From NCBI GenBank assembly GCA_937894085.1, contig CALCSG010000504.1, positions 1 through 41,451 of the forward strand: a DNA stretch of 41,451 nt, read 5' to 3'. Both the position numbers and the translations under genes were made by a program. The notes under the pieces are model-generated. The model was not told the origin of the DNA, did no database searches, and saw only the letters and a program-made list of their open reading frames with translations. Shown piece after piece: positions 1 to 9,072 of this stretch (its first letter is position 1; each line of letters opens with the position of its first letter). The DNA is from an uncultured Gammaproteobacteria bacterium (GTDB lineage: Bacteria; Pseudomonadota; Gammaproteobacteria; GCA-001735895).

Positions 1-3
1 CTT

Positions 4-20
4 ATCCGGCTACGCCGGAT
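4..20. repeat. REP-like foldback at window start
   Basis: ATCCGGC-TAC-GCCGGAT is a perfect 7-bp stem with a 3-base loop at the left edge, in a stretch with no credible gene. A second short palindrome, AGCCAT-CC-ATGGCT, lies at 84-97. Read on the minus strand, bases 40-110 resemble the minus strand of 4560-4650 (both carry AGGTA, GCAGGAG or ACAGGAG, then GCCG with similar spacing), so this looks like one copy of a dispersed intergenic repeat. The stem is seen directly; membership in a genome-wide family is inferred. Confidence 0.45.
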
Positions 21-118
21 TCCCTCTCGATAGGCAACCATTTCCAGGTTACCCGGCAATTGCTCCTGCATTGCTCTACCTACAGCCATCCATGGCTTAG
101 ACCATGCACATCAATCCC

Positions 119-205
119 TTACGTATCTTTTTCGCGCTCAAACGATTTTTCTAGGATAATGGTTTCAATATCATCTACTGAGTCTTTTTGCTCATCAACT
201 GACAT
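119..205 (-). CDS. Possible 28-residue ORF coupled to the peroxidase remnant
   Basis: The ATG at 205-203 overlaps the stop of the peroxidase remnant as TAATG, a common arrangement for translational coupling. It opens a 28-codon, highly charged frame (begins MSVDEQKDSV, ends FEREKDT). There is no recognisable domain and no separate ribosome-binding site. It may be the vestige of a gene that followed the peroxidase in an ancestral operon, or chance. Kept at low confidence. Confidence 0.2.
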   Translation of the reverse strand: MSVDEQKDSVDDIETIILEKSFEREKDT

Positions 206-318
206 TAATCCAACAGCTGTTCATAGCGCTGATCGGTGAGCGTTTTTAAGAAAGCAATCAGTGCATCAATTTTCTGATTTGTTAGTTTTTTAGTTAAGTG
301 CAATGGCTTATTCTTAAT
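205..318 (-). pseudogene. 3' remnant of a di-haem cytochrome c peroxidase (MauG/CCP-like)
   Basis: Minus-strand translation between an upstream TAG (321-319) and TAA (207-205) gives about 37 residues including KPLHLTKKLTNQKIDALIAF and LKTLTDQRYEQLL. This is the typical C-terminal tail of bacterial di-haem cytochrome c peroxidases, where 'LT...I..L.AFLKTLTD.RY' forms the last helix. No haem-binding CxxCH or other upstream part of the family is present, and the DUF3846-like gene ends only a few bases upstream. The rest of the peroxidase was therefore deleted or replaced. The family call rests on the short motif alone. Confidence 0.5.
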
Positions 319-325
319 CTAAGGA

Positions 326-631
326 CTACAGGAATTTAACACGCCGCCTGAGATCATCAATACCTGTCACAACATCAGATAAGGTAACCTCATCATCCTT
401 AACACCAACTACGACACCCTTGCCGGATACAGGAATAATTTTATCAATTTGAAAACGTCCGCTGGTACCGCGTAAAAAACACTCCTCATCGAAAAATAAT
501 CTATCACCATTTTTATCGATTTCATCCGACTCAAGAGTATCGAAGCCTATAATGGATTTTATGTCATTCAGACTGCTGACTTCTACCAGTTCAATTGACT
601 GATTTTCAGGGGTAATTAAATATGCTTTCAT
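326..631 (-). CDS. Small hypothetical protein, DUF3846-like
   Basis: A 101-residue, soluble, acidic protein (begins MKAYLITPENQSIELVEV). The opening beta-strand, the central GFDTLESDEI and GDRLFFDEE stretches and the later SGKGVVVGVKDDEV resemble the DUF3846 fold found in small proteins of phages and plasmids. The similarity is from memory and weak. The start is supported by AAAGGT about eight bases upstream of the ATG. No signal peptide, no membrane segment and no catalytic motif are visible. It lies downstream of the catalase gene but is separated from it by a terminator-like hairpin, so it is probably transcribed alone. It sits where the body of a peroxidase gene should have been, which suggests it arrived or was left there by a rearrangement. 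Confidence 0.65.
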   Translation of the reverse strand: MKAYLITPENQSIELVEVSSLNDIKSIIGFDTLESDEIDKNGDRLFFDEECFLRGTSGRFQIDKIIPVSGKGVVVGVKDDEVTLSDVVTGIDDLRRRVKFL

Positions 632-669
632 TTCATATGACCTTTATTACGTTTGATAAAATAATACCC

Positions 670-707
670 GGATTCAGCAGGAAAAAAATTTCAATTCCGC
701 TGAATCC
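670..707 (-). terminator. Terminator of the catalase gene
   Basis: Perfect 9-bp arms GGATTCAGC (670-678) and GCTGAATCC (699-707), with additional GGAA/TTCC pairing inside the loop. Read in the minus direction the hairpin is followed by the T-rich stretch TATTATTTTATC. It begins about 35 bases after the catalase stop codon, the right place for intrinsic termination. Confidence 0.6.
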
Positions 708-740
708 TGGTATCTGGATATTTGAACTTAAATCGTCAAA

Positions 741-2201
741 TTACCCTGCAACATCATTCGGATTAATACCCAGTGCATTGGCAACCCCTGCCCCGTATGC
801 TGGATCTGCTTTCATGCAATTACCGATATGACGTTTTTGCACTTCGAGAGCAGCACCACCGACAGAACGGGCAGTATTTTCAAATAGTAATTGTTGCTGT
901 TTAGCAGTCATCAGGCGGAACAGATCACCTGGCTGGGTGTAATAATCTGCATCATCCTCACGATAATTCCAGTGATCGGCAGCACCTTCTATTGCCTGTG
1001 GTGGTTCCATACTTTCAGGTTGCTCCTGCCATTCGCCATGAGAGTTAGGTTCATAGCCTTTGGTGCTGCCATAGTTACCATCGACACGCATAGCACCATC
1101 ACGATGAAAACTGTGCATCGGACACCTGGGTGCATTCACCGGAATATGCGCATGATTAACCCCCAGCCGATAACGCTGTGCATCTCCATAAGAGAACAGG
1201 CGACCCTGCAGCATCTTGTCCGGTGAGAAGCCAATTCCCGGTACAATATTGCCTGGATTAAATGCCGCCTGTTCAACTTCAGCAAAATAATTTTCAGGAT
1301 TACGGTTGAGCTCAAGAACTCCAACGTCAATTAACGGGTAATCTTTATGTGACCAGATTTTAGTCAGGTCGAAGGGATGAAAGCGGTAACTGTCCGCATC
1401 CTTTTCAGGCATGATTTGAATTTTAAAATCCCAGCGCGGAAAATCACCCTTTTCGATACTTTCATACAGATCTTTCTGATGGCTCTCACGATCCTGACCC
1501 ACCAGTGCTTCTGCTTCCTGGTCCGTCAAATTCTGTATACCCTGCTGACTCTTGAAGTGAAATTTAACCCAGAAGCGCTCATTGTCTGCATTAATGAAAC
1601 TGTAGGTATGGCTGCCAAAACCATGCATATGACGATAAGTACGCGGATTGCCACGGTCACTCATTAACACCGTAATTTGATGTAATGCCTCGGGTAACAG
1701 GGTCCAGAAATCCCAGTTATTCTGTGCACTACGCATATTGGTGCGTGGATCACGTTTAACAGCATGATTTAGGTCCGGAAATTTTAATGGATCACGTAAA
1801 AAGAAAACGGGAGTATTGTTACCCACCATATCCCAGTTACCTTCTTCGGAATAAAACTTAATAGCAAAACCGCGGATATCGCGCTCGGCATCTGCGGCCC
1901 CACGTTCACCGGCTACCGTCGAAAAACGCACGAAGGTTTCGGTTTTTTTTCCTGCTTCTGCAAACATTTTAGCTTTACTGTAGCGGGAAATATCATTCGT
2001 CACGGTGAACGTACCATAGGCACCTGAACCTTTAGCATGCATGCGGCGCTCAGGAATAACTTCGCGATCGAAGTGTGCCAGTTTCTCCAGAAACCACACA
2101 TCCTGCAACAACATCGGGCCACGCGATCCAGCCGTTAAGACATTTTGATTATCGGCAACTGGACAACCATTTGTCATGGTCAATTTTTTCTTATCAGTCA
2201 T
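741..2201 (-). CDS. katA: Catalase, small-subunit haem type (KatA-like)
   Basis: A 486-residue monofunctional haem catalase that dismutates hydrogen peroxide to water and oxygen, normally as a cytoplasmic tetramer. The distal catalytic histidine is His55 in the signature [20 protein letters not shown]. The catalytic asparagine is in GNNTPVFF (about 128), and the proximal haem tyrosine is in [14 protein letters not shown] (about 338). The length fits the small-subunit clade without the C-terminal flavodoxin-like domain of KatE. There is no signal peptide. The ATG is preceded by AGGAG at normal spacing. An OxyR-type box lies about 90 bases upstream and a hairpin terminator follows the stop, so it appears to be a single-gene, peroxide-inducible unit. 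All catalytic residues are intact. Confidence 0.95.
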   Translation of the reverse strand: MTDKKKLTMTNGCPVADNQNVLTAGSRGPMLLQDVWFLEKLAHFDREVIPERRMHAKGSGAYGTFTVTNDISRYSKAKMFAEAGKKTETFVRFSTVAGERGAADAERDIRGFAIKFYSEEGNWDMVGNNTPVFFLRDPLKFPDLNHAVKRDPRTNMRSAQNNWDFWTLLPEALHQITVLMSDRGNPRTYRHMHGFGSHTYSFINADNERFWVKFHFKSQQGIQNLTDQEAEALVGQDRESHQKDLYESIEKGDFPRWDFKIQIMPEKDADSYRFHPFDLTKIWSHKDYPLIDVGVLELNRNPENYFAEVEQAAFNPGNIVPGIGFSPDKMLQGRLFSYGDAQRYRLGVNHAHIPVNAPRCPMHSFHRDGAMRVDGNYGSTKGYEPNSHGEWQEQPESMEPPQAIEGAADHWNYREDDADYYTQPGDLFRLMTAKQQQLLFENTARSVGGAALEVQKRHIGNCMKADPAYGAGVANALGINPNDVAG

Positions 2202-2287
2202 TTTCCTGCTCCTGTTTAATTTTTCATGTTAAAAAGCCGAATCCTGTTCGGTAGAGCAAAGTATGGACTGAAATTATTATTTGTATA

Positions 2288-2324
2288 ATCGTTTAACTCT
2301 TTTAGATATATAGGTATTAACTAT
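2288..2324 (-). promoter_or_regulatory. OxyR-type operator upstream of catalase
   Basis: Bases 2310-2324 read ATAGGTATTAACTAT and match all ten fixed positions of the OxyR half-site ATAGnTnnnAnCTAT. After a 7-base spacer, 2288-2302 (ATCGTTTAACTCTTT) match seven of ten. The ATAG-N7-CTAT, 7-base spacer, ATAG-N7-CTAT layout is that of the E. coli OxyR site. The element lies 87-123 bases upstream of the catalase ATG, with AT-rich candidate -10 sequences (TATACAAATAATAAT on the minus strand) between them. The sequence match is seen; OxyR binding is inferred. Confidence 0.6.
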
Positions 2325-2396
2325 TAGTAAATTTATTCTTTATTACCCATTAGATTCGGTAATTAATATCATTTTGAATTTAAAGAAAAGCTTTAC

Positions 2397-2542
2397 TCCC
2401 GCCAGAACGCGAGAATGCCAGCAAAGGCTGCTTCAAGTTAATTGTGGCTTGGCCCGGTTTCCCTTTGCGTTCTTTGCGTCTTTGCGAGAACCTGTTTTTC
2501 TTTTTTTTTGGCGAGTGCAGAGTTTCCTGGCCAATCAGGAAA
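2397..2542. repeat. Inverted GCAAAGA-type repeat and foldback between katA and the SulP gene
   Basis: The right arm 2461-2492 contains TTTGCGTTCTTTGCGTCTTT followed by GCGAGAA. The left arm 2397-2428 (TCCCGCCAGAACGCGAG and on to CAGCAAAGG) is a degenerate inverted copy of it. This CGCAAAGA-repeat type is common between genes of many gammaproteobacteria. Next to it, TTTCCTG-GCCAAT-CAGGAAA (2523-2542) forms a perfect 7-bp hairpin just beyond the stop of the SulP gene. It may act as a terminator, although no T-run follows in the minus direction. No gene is seen in 2202-2565. Confidence 0.5.
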
Positions 2543-2565
2543 AATATGATTGCGCTGGGAAAATA

Positions 2566-4122
2566 TTATCCTAAACGATCATCTGCTACATGGTAATTCG
2601 GATCTTCCATGACATTAACTTCAACCAGGTTACCCGCAGTCTCCAGTAAGTCTTTACATTCCTGGCTAAGGTGTTTCAGGTGCAAAGTTTTTCCATGTCG
2701 TTTGTATCGTTCAGCAAGGTTATCAATGGCTTCAATACCTGAGTGATCCGCAACTTTTGAATCGTAAAAGTCGATCACCACATCATCCGGATCATTTTTG
2801 GGATCGAATATTTCACTAAAGGCGCGAATTGATCCAAAAAATAATGGCCCATTTAACTCATATACCTTGGTTCCCTCTTCATTGATGAATGACTTTGCTC
2901 CCATCTGTTTGGCATGCTCCCAGGCAAATACCAGTGCAGAGACAATTACACCGACAATAACAGCGATGGCAAGATCGGATATTACGGTAACCGCTGCCAC
3001 CAGTACTGAGATGAAAATATCAGCAACCGGTACCTTGCCAAACATTTTAAAAGTGGCCCATTCAAAGGTCCCAAGCACCACGATGAACATGACACCAACC
3101 AGTGCAGCAACCGGGATAATTTCTATCAGGCTGGAAGCAAACAGGATAAACCCAAGTAAAAACAAAGCAGCACTGATACCGGAAAGACGACCTTTACCAC
3201 CCGAATTAATATTGATCATAGATTGTCCAATCATTGCACAGCCTCCCATGCCTCCGAACAGTCCATTCACTGTATTACCGAGTCCCTGCCCCAGGCATTC
3301 ACGATTATTCTGACCACGTGTTTCGGTGAGCTCATCGATTAATTGCAAGGTCAGTAAAGATTCGATGAGACCTACACCGGCCAGAATAAAACTGAATGGC
3401 AGTATAATCATCAATGTTTCCCAGTTCATAGGAACCATAGGTATATGCCAGTTTGGCAAACCACCTGCTATTGTCGCTTCGGCATTACCCGACATATCAC
3501 GTAATACATCCACTACCGATCTGCTGTCAAGATCCAGCCCGATTACTAATAAAGTTACAATGATTATGGCGGCTAATGAGGCGGGGACAGCTACCGTCAA
3601 TTTAGGCAGAAAGTGAATTATCGCCATGGTCAGTGCGATTAAACCGAACATCACGTAAAGTGGTTGTCCTGACATCCATTCCAGTTCACCGTTAGCACCC
3701 GTCGTTTGAAACTGCTGGAGCTGGGCTAAAAATATTACTATTGCCAGTCCATTCACAAAACCCAGCATGACAGGAAAAGGTACCAGCCGGATAAACTTAC
3801 CCAGTTTCAGTACACCGGCACTCATCTGGATCAACCCGGTCAGAATGATGGCAGCAAAAAGATATTCAACACCATGTAACGACACCAGTGAAACCATCAC
3901 CACGGCCATAGCACCGGTAGCCCCTGAAATCATACCTGGGCGTCCGCCAAAAATGGCGGTGATGATTCCCATCATGAAGGCACCATAAAGTCCTACCAGT
4001 GGGTCTACACCGGCGACAAAAGCAAATGCAACGGCTTCAGGCACCAGTGCCAATGCTACAGTCAGCCCGGAAAGTACATCATTTTTTACACAAGTTTTTC
4101 CGGGACAGGTTAGCTGAAACAT
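2566..4122 (-). CDS. SulP family inorganic anion transporter with C-terminal STAS domain
   Basis: A 518-residue inner-membrane protein of the SLC26/SulP family, which moves sulfate, bicarbonate or dicarboxylates. About 10-12 hydrophobic segments occupy residues 15-405. They include the family hallmark [20 protein letters not shown] and the following [15 protein letters not shown], and a [17 protein letters not shown] loop near the middle. The STAS domain (about 415-515) has the expected [20 protein letters not shown] strand-helix and regulates transport in relatives. The substrate cannot be read from sequence. The gene is flanked by long non-coding stretches on both sides and seems monocistronic. 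No carbonic anhydrase or sulfate assimilation gene is adjacent, although siroheme synthase (needed for sulfite reductases) is the next gene upstream. Confidence 0.9.
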   Translation of the reverse strand: MFQLTCPGKTCVKNDVLSGLTVALALVPEAVAFAFVAGVDPLVGLYGAFMMGIITAIFGGRPGMISGATGAMAVVMVSLVSLHGVEYLFAAIILTGLIQMSAGVLKLGKFIRLVPFPVMLGFVNGLAIVIFLAQLQQFQTTGANGELEWMSGQPLYVMFGLIALTMAIIHFLPKLTVAVPASLAAIIIVTLLVIGLDLDSRSVVDVLRDMSGNAEATIAGGLPNWHIPMVPMNWETLMIILPFSFILAGVGLIESLLTLQLIDELTETRGQNNRECLGQGLGNTVNGLFGGMGGCAMIGQSMININSGGKGRLSGISAALFLLGFILFASSLIEIIPVAALVGVMFIVVLGTFEWATFKMFGKVPVADIFISVLVAAVTVISDLAIAVIVGVIVSALVFAWEHAKQMGAKSFINEEGTKVYELNGPLFFGSIRAFSEIFDPKNDPDDVVIDFYDSKVADHSGIEAIDNLAERYKRHGKTLHLKHLSQECKDLLETAGNLVEVNVMEDPNYHVADDRLG

Positions 4123-4667
4123 AGAGTTGCCTTAATAGAGCTTAAAAAAAACGGGGGAGTTTAACGAATTATATTAACAATTGCTAATATTATAAACCTT
4201 AAATCCAGGTTTCAGACGACGATTCTAAACCACTGAAAGGCATTAAAAATATATTAAGTAACAGGCACGAATCAGAAATTTCTTCACAAAACACTGCTCA
4301 TTGATACGATACAGAAATCCATTGCATAAGATTTATAGCTATCGCATAAATATAGAATAAACTTTAACTAATTAGTAGAACTAATTGTTTTATATAAGTA
4401 TTATTAAATAATTATTCGTTTTTTATAATCATCGAGGATTTTAGCACCTCTAAATGTTTGTCGGGCAAAAAAATAGAGATCTTATCCGTAATTTTCTGTG
4501 AAGATATTTCAATAATATTAGATCATGCCTGAAAGTAGACAGGCATGAATGTAACGGCCATCGCAGATAATTTTTACCTTCGTGCTCTCGGCTTGAACTC
4601 CTGTGTCGCCTTACCTTCTGCACCCCTGCAGGCGTTCGTGAGCTTGGTGGTAAATTTTTACAGAATA
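4123..4667. other. 545-base intergenic region with a hairpin and a dispersed repeat
   Basis: No credible gene. The 4150-4450 part is very AT-rich and should hold the promoter of the SulP gene. CATGCCTG-AAAGTAGA-CAGGCATG (4524-4547) is a perfect 8-bp hairpin without a T-run. Bases 4560-4650 are locally richer in G+C. Their minus strand (TGCAGGGGTGCAGAAGGTA, then ACAGGAG and AAGCCGAG) resembles the repeat at 40-110, with the shared elements in the same order. Confidence 0.45.
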
Positions 4668-6068
4668 CTATTTGATCTCTTCACCCGGTTTGAACCAGTG
4701 TAATTTTTTGTGTAATTCAACTACTTCACCAACCACAATCAAAGTTGGCGCCTTAACATTATTCTGCAGCACCAGATCCGCTAAAGTATCCAGATCACCA
4801 ATAAAAACACGCTGATCAGGTGTTGTTCCTTTTTCAATTAAGGCGGCCGGAGTACTTGCTTTCCGTCCGTGCTTCTTGAGCTCATCACATATCATCTGAA
4901 CATTTTTCAGTCCCATATAAAAAACCACTGTCTGATTCTTATGTGACAACATTTCCCAGTTCAAATCACTGCTACCATCTTTCAGATGCCCTGTGACAAA
5001 AATACAGGCCTGGGCATAATCACGATGGGTTAAAGGTATACCAGCATAGGTCGTACAGCCGGAAGCAGCAGTAATGCCAGGTACAACCTGGAACGGGATA
5101 TCTTCATCGATCAGTTCAGAAATTTCTTCGCCACCACGTCCAAAGATAAAGTTATCGCCGCCTTTCAGACGTAATACCCGTTTGCCTTCTTTGGCCAGGC
5201 GAACCAGTAACTGATTAATATTTTCCTGGGGTATCGCATGATTAGAACGTTCTTTACCCGCATAAATTCTTTCTGCATCGCGTCGTACCAGATCCATGAT
5301 AGGTTCTGAGACCAGTCGGTCATACACAATCACATCAGCTTTTTGCATCAGGCGTAATGCACGAAAAGTTAACAGGTCCGGGTCACCAGGCCCTGCGCCC
5401 ACCAGAAACACTTCGCCCTTATAATTTGGATCAGCATTCGCTTCTTCGATCATTTTTTCAAGTAAAGCTTTGGCATCATTATTACGTCCGGCAAATACAT
5501 GCTCGGCCACAGGGCCTTCCAGAATCGATTCCCAGAATTTACGTCGTTCTTCAACCTTAGTAAATGTCTGTTTGACCTGTGTCCGATAATTTTCGACCAG
5601 TTTAGCCAGTTGTCCATAGGCAGAAGGCGTACAGCTTTCCAGGTTGGTACGAATCAGTCGAGCCAGTACCGGTGACGTTCCACCGGTGGAAACGGCTATT
5701 TGCACCGGATCGCGATTTATAATTGATGGCATAATAAAACTGCCCTGTTCTGGACTTTCGACCCGGTTGCAGGGAATTTTTAACGATTCTGCTTCTTCAG
5801 CTACCTGCTCATTAACGGCTTTATCACTGGTTGCGGCAATAACCAGATAGGCATCGACCAGATCACCGGACTGAAAAGTTCTATCGATCCAGATTATTTT
5901 CCCATCATCCATAAAGCGCGCCATTTCATTGCCGAGTATGGGTGAAATAACCGTAACTTTAGCACCAGCCTTGTTTAACAGGTCAACTTTACGTGATGCG
6001 ATACCACCTGCACCAACTACTATGCAGGATTTATTTTTTATATCATAAAATATTGGTAAGTAATTCAT
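4668..6068 (-). CDS. cysG: Siroheme synthase: precorrin-2 dehydrogenase/ferrochelatase plus uroporphyrinogen-III methyltransferase
   Basis: A 466-residue CysG fusion that makes siroheme from uroporphyrinogen III: two SAM-dependent methylations, NAD-dependent oxidation and iron insertion. The N-terminal half (1-210) has the Rossmann motif VVGAGGIASRKVDLLNKAGA and the ferrochelatase-type core with STGGTSPVLARLIR. The C-terminal methyltransferase (about 216-460) shows VFLVGAGPGDPDLLTFRALR, the YDRLVS loop and RLKGGDNFIFGRGGEE. Order and length match E. coli CysG, and the enzyme looks complete. Siroheme serves sulfite and nitrite reductases and, in sulfur oxidisers, reverse-acting DsrAB; none of these is in the window. 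It is transcribed divergently from the hybrid kinase across a 308-base intergenic region. Confidence 0.95.
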   Translation of the reverse strand: MNYLPIFYDIKNKSCIVVGAGGIASRKVDLLNKAGAKVTVISPILGNEMARFMDDGKIIWIDRTFQSGDLVDAYLVIAATSDKAVNEQVAEEAESLKIPCNRVESPEQGSFIMPSIINRDPVQIAVSTGGTSPVLARLIRTNLESCTPSAYGQLAKLVENYRTQVKQTFTKVEERRKFWESILEGPVAEHVFAGRNNDAKALLEKMIEEANADPNYKGEVFLVGAGPGDPDLLTFRALRLMQKADVIVYDRLVSEPIMDLVRRDAERIYAGKERSNHAIPQENINQLLVRLAKEGKRVLRLKGGDNFIFGRGGEEISELIDEDIPFQVVPGITAASGCTTYAGIPLTHRDYAQACIFVTGHLKDGSSDLNWEMLSHKNQTVVFYMGLKNVQMICDELKKHGRKASTPAALIEKGTTPDQRVFIGDLDTLADLVLQNNVKAPTLIVVGEVVELHKKLHWFKPGEEIK

Positions 6069-6356
6069 AGTGCCCCGTTCAAAAAAACATTAACTACAAC
6101 CTGAAGTTACGTATTCAAGTTCAATATAAGCATTCCATTGTATAGATTTTTTTTAATCACTGATAGAAAAACTGAGACGCATAACCCACAACGCTTGATG
6201 AAATTAATTATAATTTTATCGTTTTCAGCCAATTCCTTGACATTGTATGGCATAGATTTCGTTTAACCTGGAGCCATTCTGGTCTGTTTCTAATTTTTTG
6301 GTTAATCTTTACCTTACGTCAACACCACTTTCCTGTTATCGCTAAATATGCATAAT

Positions 6357-6400
6357 AAGGAGGAGCTTCGATCTTAATGGACAGAACCTGTTTCAATTGA
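6357..6400 (+). promoter_or_regulatory. Strong ribosome-binding site and 7-codon frame closed by in-frame TGA
   Basis: AAGGAGGAG at 6357-6365 is the strongest Shine-Dalgarno sequence in this region. It is followed by ATG at 6377, encoding MDRTCFN, and then TGA at 6398-6400. The frame is the same as that of the hybrid kinase, whose open frame resumes at the very next codon (TTG 6401). Neither TTG 6401 nor ATG 6428 has its own good ribosome-binding site. This could be a translated leader that controls the kinase by reinitiation or read-through, or a recent nonsense mutation in the original start region. Confidence 0.5.
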
Positions 6401-6427
6401 TTGAGAAATCTGACAGCGGCAACTGCT

Positions 6428-8335
6428 ATGGATAAATCCGTAAATAAGAAAAACAATCCAGCCATAAATCAGGGTTTGTATGAAGATCTAAGTGATGAAA
6501 AGTCCCCATCTCCAACCGATTCCATTAAAGCGATTTCGAGCATGGAAAAACGGGTATTTTCCCAGGCAATAGATTTTATATACCACAACCAGTTCAACGT
6601 TATAGCTACTTTGATATTGATGCAACTTACAGTTCTTGTTGCAATGTGGCAACAGGCAAATCATATGCTACTGTTCAGTTGGTTTGCTGCCGGTGCCATT
6701 GTACTTTTCGGGCGCTATGTTCTGGTTTCTCGCTATCTAAAAAAGCGTGAAGAAATCGATACAGCTCATCGTTGGGCTCAATATTATGCGACCAGTTCAT
6801 TGTTTAACGGCACAATATGGGGCAGTGCTACGCTGTTGTTTTTTGTATCTGAGTCGGTAATCAATCAGGTATTTCTGCTCGCTATAACCATCGGTATGAC
6901 TGTCGGCTCTCTGGTTGTAAATTCCTATTATTTACCCAGCTTTTTATTAGTAGCTACTCCTGTGTTTTTAGGCACTATAATTCGACTGTTAATGGAAGGT
7001 AACCTTGAATATCAGGGACTCACGTTGATCACGATTGCATTTTTTATTTCTGGTGTGAAAATAGCCAAAAACACCAATAAAGCTATGCTTGAAGGCATTC
7101 GCCTGCGCTTTGAAAACCTTGATTTAATTCAACAGCTTAAAATTCAGAAAGAAGCAGCCGAAGAGGCTAATCATGCAAAATCGAAATTCCTTGCTGCAGC
7201 CAGTCATGATCTTCGCCAGCCCTTACACACTTTGAGCTTGTTTACTGCTCTGCTGGATTCTGAAAATAACAAACAAAGGCAGCAAGATTTGATTACTAAA
7301 ATAAACCGTTCGCAGACTGCACTGTCCAGCCTGTTAAATACTTTACTGGACGTTTCCAAGCTGGATGCGGGCATAGTCGAAGCCAAGCTGCGTGATTTTG
7401 AACTGGATACCTTACTCAAACATCTTTTACCCGAATTTGAATCGGAAGGCAGGGAAAAGGGTTTGTATCTAAAATACAAACCCACACATTCTGTCGTCCG
7501 CAGTGATCCCGCATTACTGGAAATCATTCTGCGCAATATACTCAGTAACGCAATTAATTACACCAATGAAGGTGGCATCAGCCTGCTGGTGAAAAAATTA
7601 GAAAAAACTTCGCAGAACCCTCAAATAAGAATCGAAATTGCCGACACAGGCATCGGCATCCCGAAATCTAAACAACAGGAAATTTTTCTGGAGTTCCATC
7701 AACTCGCTAATCCTGCAAGAAATCGCGCAAAAGGCCTTGGGCTTGGACTGGCTATAGTACGCAGGGTAAGTGAACTCCTGAAACATGACATAGAACTGAA
7801 ATCCATCACGGGAAAAGGTTCGAAATTTTTCATTACTCTGGCTGAAGGAAACCCCGAGCGTGTGGTTACAACAAAATTAGAAGATGTTTCCGTCAGTCAA
7901 TATGCTTTTCCACAGACGGTTGTTTTGTTCATTGATGATGAAGATGAAATACGAACCGGTATGCTGAAAACACTCAATACCTGGGGATGCACAGCTATTA
8001 TCGCCACATCGGGTAAAGATGCCGTTGAGCAAATTCAAACTCTGGGACTGCAACCTGAAGTTATACTATCCGATTACCGATTACAGGATGGGGAAAATGG
8101 TGTCGATGCCATACATCAGGTATACCATGAAATAAGCAGGAAAGTACCCGCATTAATTATTACAGGTGATACTGCCCCTGAACGATTACGTGAAGCCAAA
8201 CACAGTGGTTACACATTGCTTCATAAACCCCTTCAGCCTGCACAAATTCGAGCTTTTATTCGAAATGCCATTCATCCACCCACTACACGCCAAGACTCTA
8301 TTGAAAATGTAAAAAACAAAGTTTCTGTTGACTAA
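6428..8335 (+). CDS. Membrane-bound hybrid sensor histidine kinase
   Basis: About 635 residues from ATG 6428 (the frame is open from TTG 6401). About six hydrophobic segments lie roughly between residues 55 and 225, with little extracytoplasmic sequence, so the signal is probably sensed in the membrane. A short coiled linker leads to the HisKA domain with the phospho-acceptor His in KFLAAASHDLRQPLHTL (about 260). The HATPase domain follows with N (ILRNILSNAINYT), G1 (IADTGIGIP) and G2 (KGLGLGLAIV) boxes. The C-terminal receiver domain (about 500-620) has the acidic pocket FIDDEDE and acceptor Asp in VILSDYRLQDG. Its gene converges on that of the LuxR-type regulator, the obvious candidate partner. 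The start is uncertain because of the in-frame stop discussed for 6357-6400. Confidence 0.9.
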   Translation: MDKSVNKKNNPAINQGLYEDLSDEKSPSPTDSIKAISSMEKRVFSQAIDFIYHNQFNVIATLILMQLTVLVAMWQQANHMLLFSWFAAGAIVLFGRYVLVSRYLKKREEIDTAHRWAQYYATSSLFNGTIWGSATLLFFVSESVINQVFLLAITIGMTVGSLVVNSYYLPSFLLVATPVFLGTIIRLLMEGNLEYQGLTLITIAFFISGVKIAKNTNKAMLEGIRLRFENLDLIQQLKIQKEAAEEANHAKSKFLAAASHDLRQPLHTLSLFTALLDSENNKQRQQDLITKINRSQTALSSLLNTLLDVSKLDAGIVEAKLRDFELDTLLKHLLPEFESEGREKGLYLKYKPTHSVVRSDPALLEIILRNILSNAINYTNEGGISLLVKKLEKTSQNPQIRIEIADTGIGIPKSKQQEIFLEFHQLANPARNRAKGLGLGLAIVRRVSELLKHDIELKSITGKGSKFFITLAEGNPERVVTTKLEDVSVSQYAFPQTVVLFIDDEDEIRTGMLKTLNTWGCTAIIATSGKDAVEQIQTLGLQPEVILSDYRLQDGENGVDAIHQVYHEISRKVPALIITGDTAPERLREAKHSGYTLLHKPLQPAQIRAFIRNAIHPPTTRQDSIENVKNKVSVD

Positions 8336-8401
8336 AAATAGAGTTCTGTCATTAATTCACTAAATTTTCATAGTTGCAAAATTAAAGCGGATCAGCTGAT
8401 T

Positions 8402-9016
8402 CTACAAACCTGCTTTTTTCGCTGCTAATGCAGCCTGGGTTCGATTAGCTACATTCAACACTTTAAATATGGCAGCGATATGCGATTTTACGGTGGACTC
8501 AGAAAGATTTAAGTTGCGCGCAGCCTGTTTATTGGATTGTCCGTCCAGAAGTAATCGCAGGACATCTGTCTGGCGTGGGGTGAGATAGTGCTGTGACCGA
8601 TCTATATCGGCATTCTGGTTAACTCGTACCATTGCCGAAGGGATGTAGATTCCGCCGGAAAGTACCAGCTTTATTGCGCTAATCATTATCGATGCTGTGA
8701 CACTTTTGGCGATGTAACCCATAGCTCCGGAGTCCAGTGCCTGTTTCATATCTAACAAGCTTTCTGATGCCGTCAGCATGACAATCGGAATAGTAGGTAC
8801 TTTGGACTGGATAACTCGCATGGTATCAATGCCATCCATGTCAGGCATACTCAAATCCATAAGGATCAAAGAAAGGTTCGGATCATCCTGCGCTATTTGA
8901 ATGGCCTGCTTTGAAGTTGAAGCTTCCAGAGTAATTACGTCTGGATTCATTTCATTGAGAATGTATGTCATACCCTGTCTGAAAAGAGCATGATCATCGA
9001 CAATTAATATGTTCAT
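8402..9016 (-). CDS. LuxR/NarL-family two-component response regulator
   Basis: About 204 residues. The N-terminal receiver domain has the acidic pair in ILIVDDHALFRQGM, phospho-acceptor Asp in LILMDLSMPDMDG (about 54) and Lys in GYIAKSV. The C-terminal GerE-type helix-turn-helix (about 140-200) carries LTPRQTDVLRLLLDGQSNKQ and the recognition helix region LSESTVKSHIAAIFKVL. I prefer ATG 9016 over an in-frame GTG at 9022 because GGATGAG lies just upstream. The gene is tail-to-tail with the hybrid kinase (66 bases apart) and head-to-head with the secreted-protein operon starting at 9238. It probably transfers the kinase's signal to that operon and to its own promoter. The pairing is inferred from position. 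Confidence 0.92.
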   Translation of the reverse strand: MNILIVDDHALFRQGMTYILNEMNPDVITLEASTSKQAIQIAQDDPNLSLILMDLSMPDMDGIDTMRVIQSKVPTIPIVMLTASESLLDMKQALDSGAMGYIAKSVTASIMISAIKLVLSGGIYIPSAMVRVNQNADIDRSQHYLTPRQTDVLRLLLDGQSNKQAARNLNLSESTVKSHIAAIFKVLNVANRTQAALAAKKAGL

Positions 9017-9072
9017 ATTCACTCATCCATGCAGCATAAACCAACAGAATTAGCAGTATAGACTGCCTGATC

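Noticed and set aside
2374-2574. A 66-codon plus-strand open frame between the catalase and SulP genes
   Set aside because: It runs through the inverted GCAAAGA repeat, has no ribosome-binding site, and its translation has no family features.
4560-4650. G+C-richer stretch as a possible tRNA gene
   Set aside because: No cloverleaf, no T-loop GTTCRA in the right place and no acceptor stem could be found on either strand.
6377-6430. In-frame TGA before the kinase as a selenocysteine codon
   Set aside because: No selenocysteine-insertion hairpin is evident directly after it and histidine kinases are not known to use the residue at the N-terminus; a leader frame or mutation is simpler.
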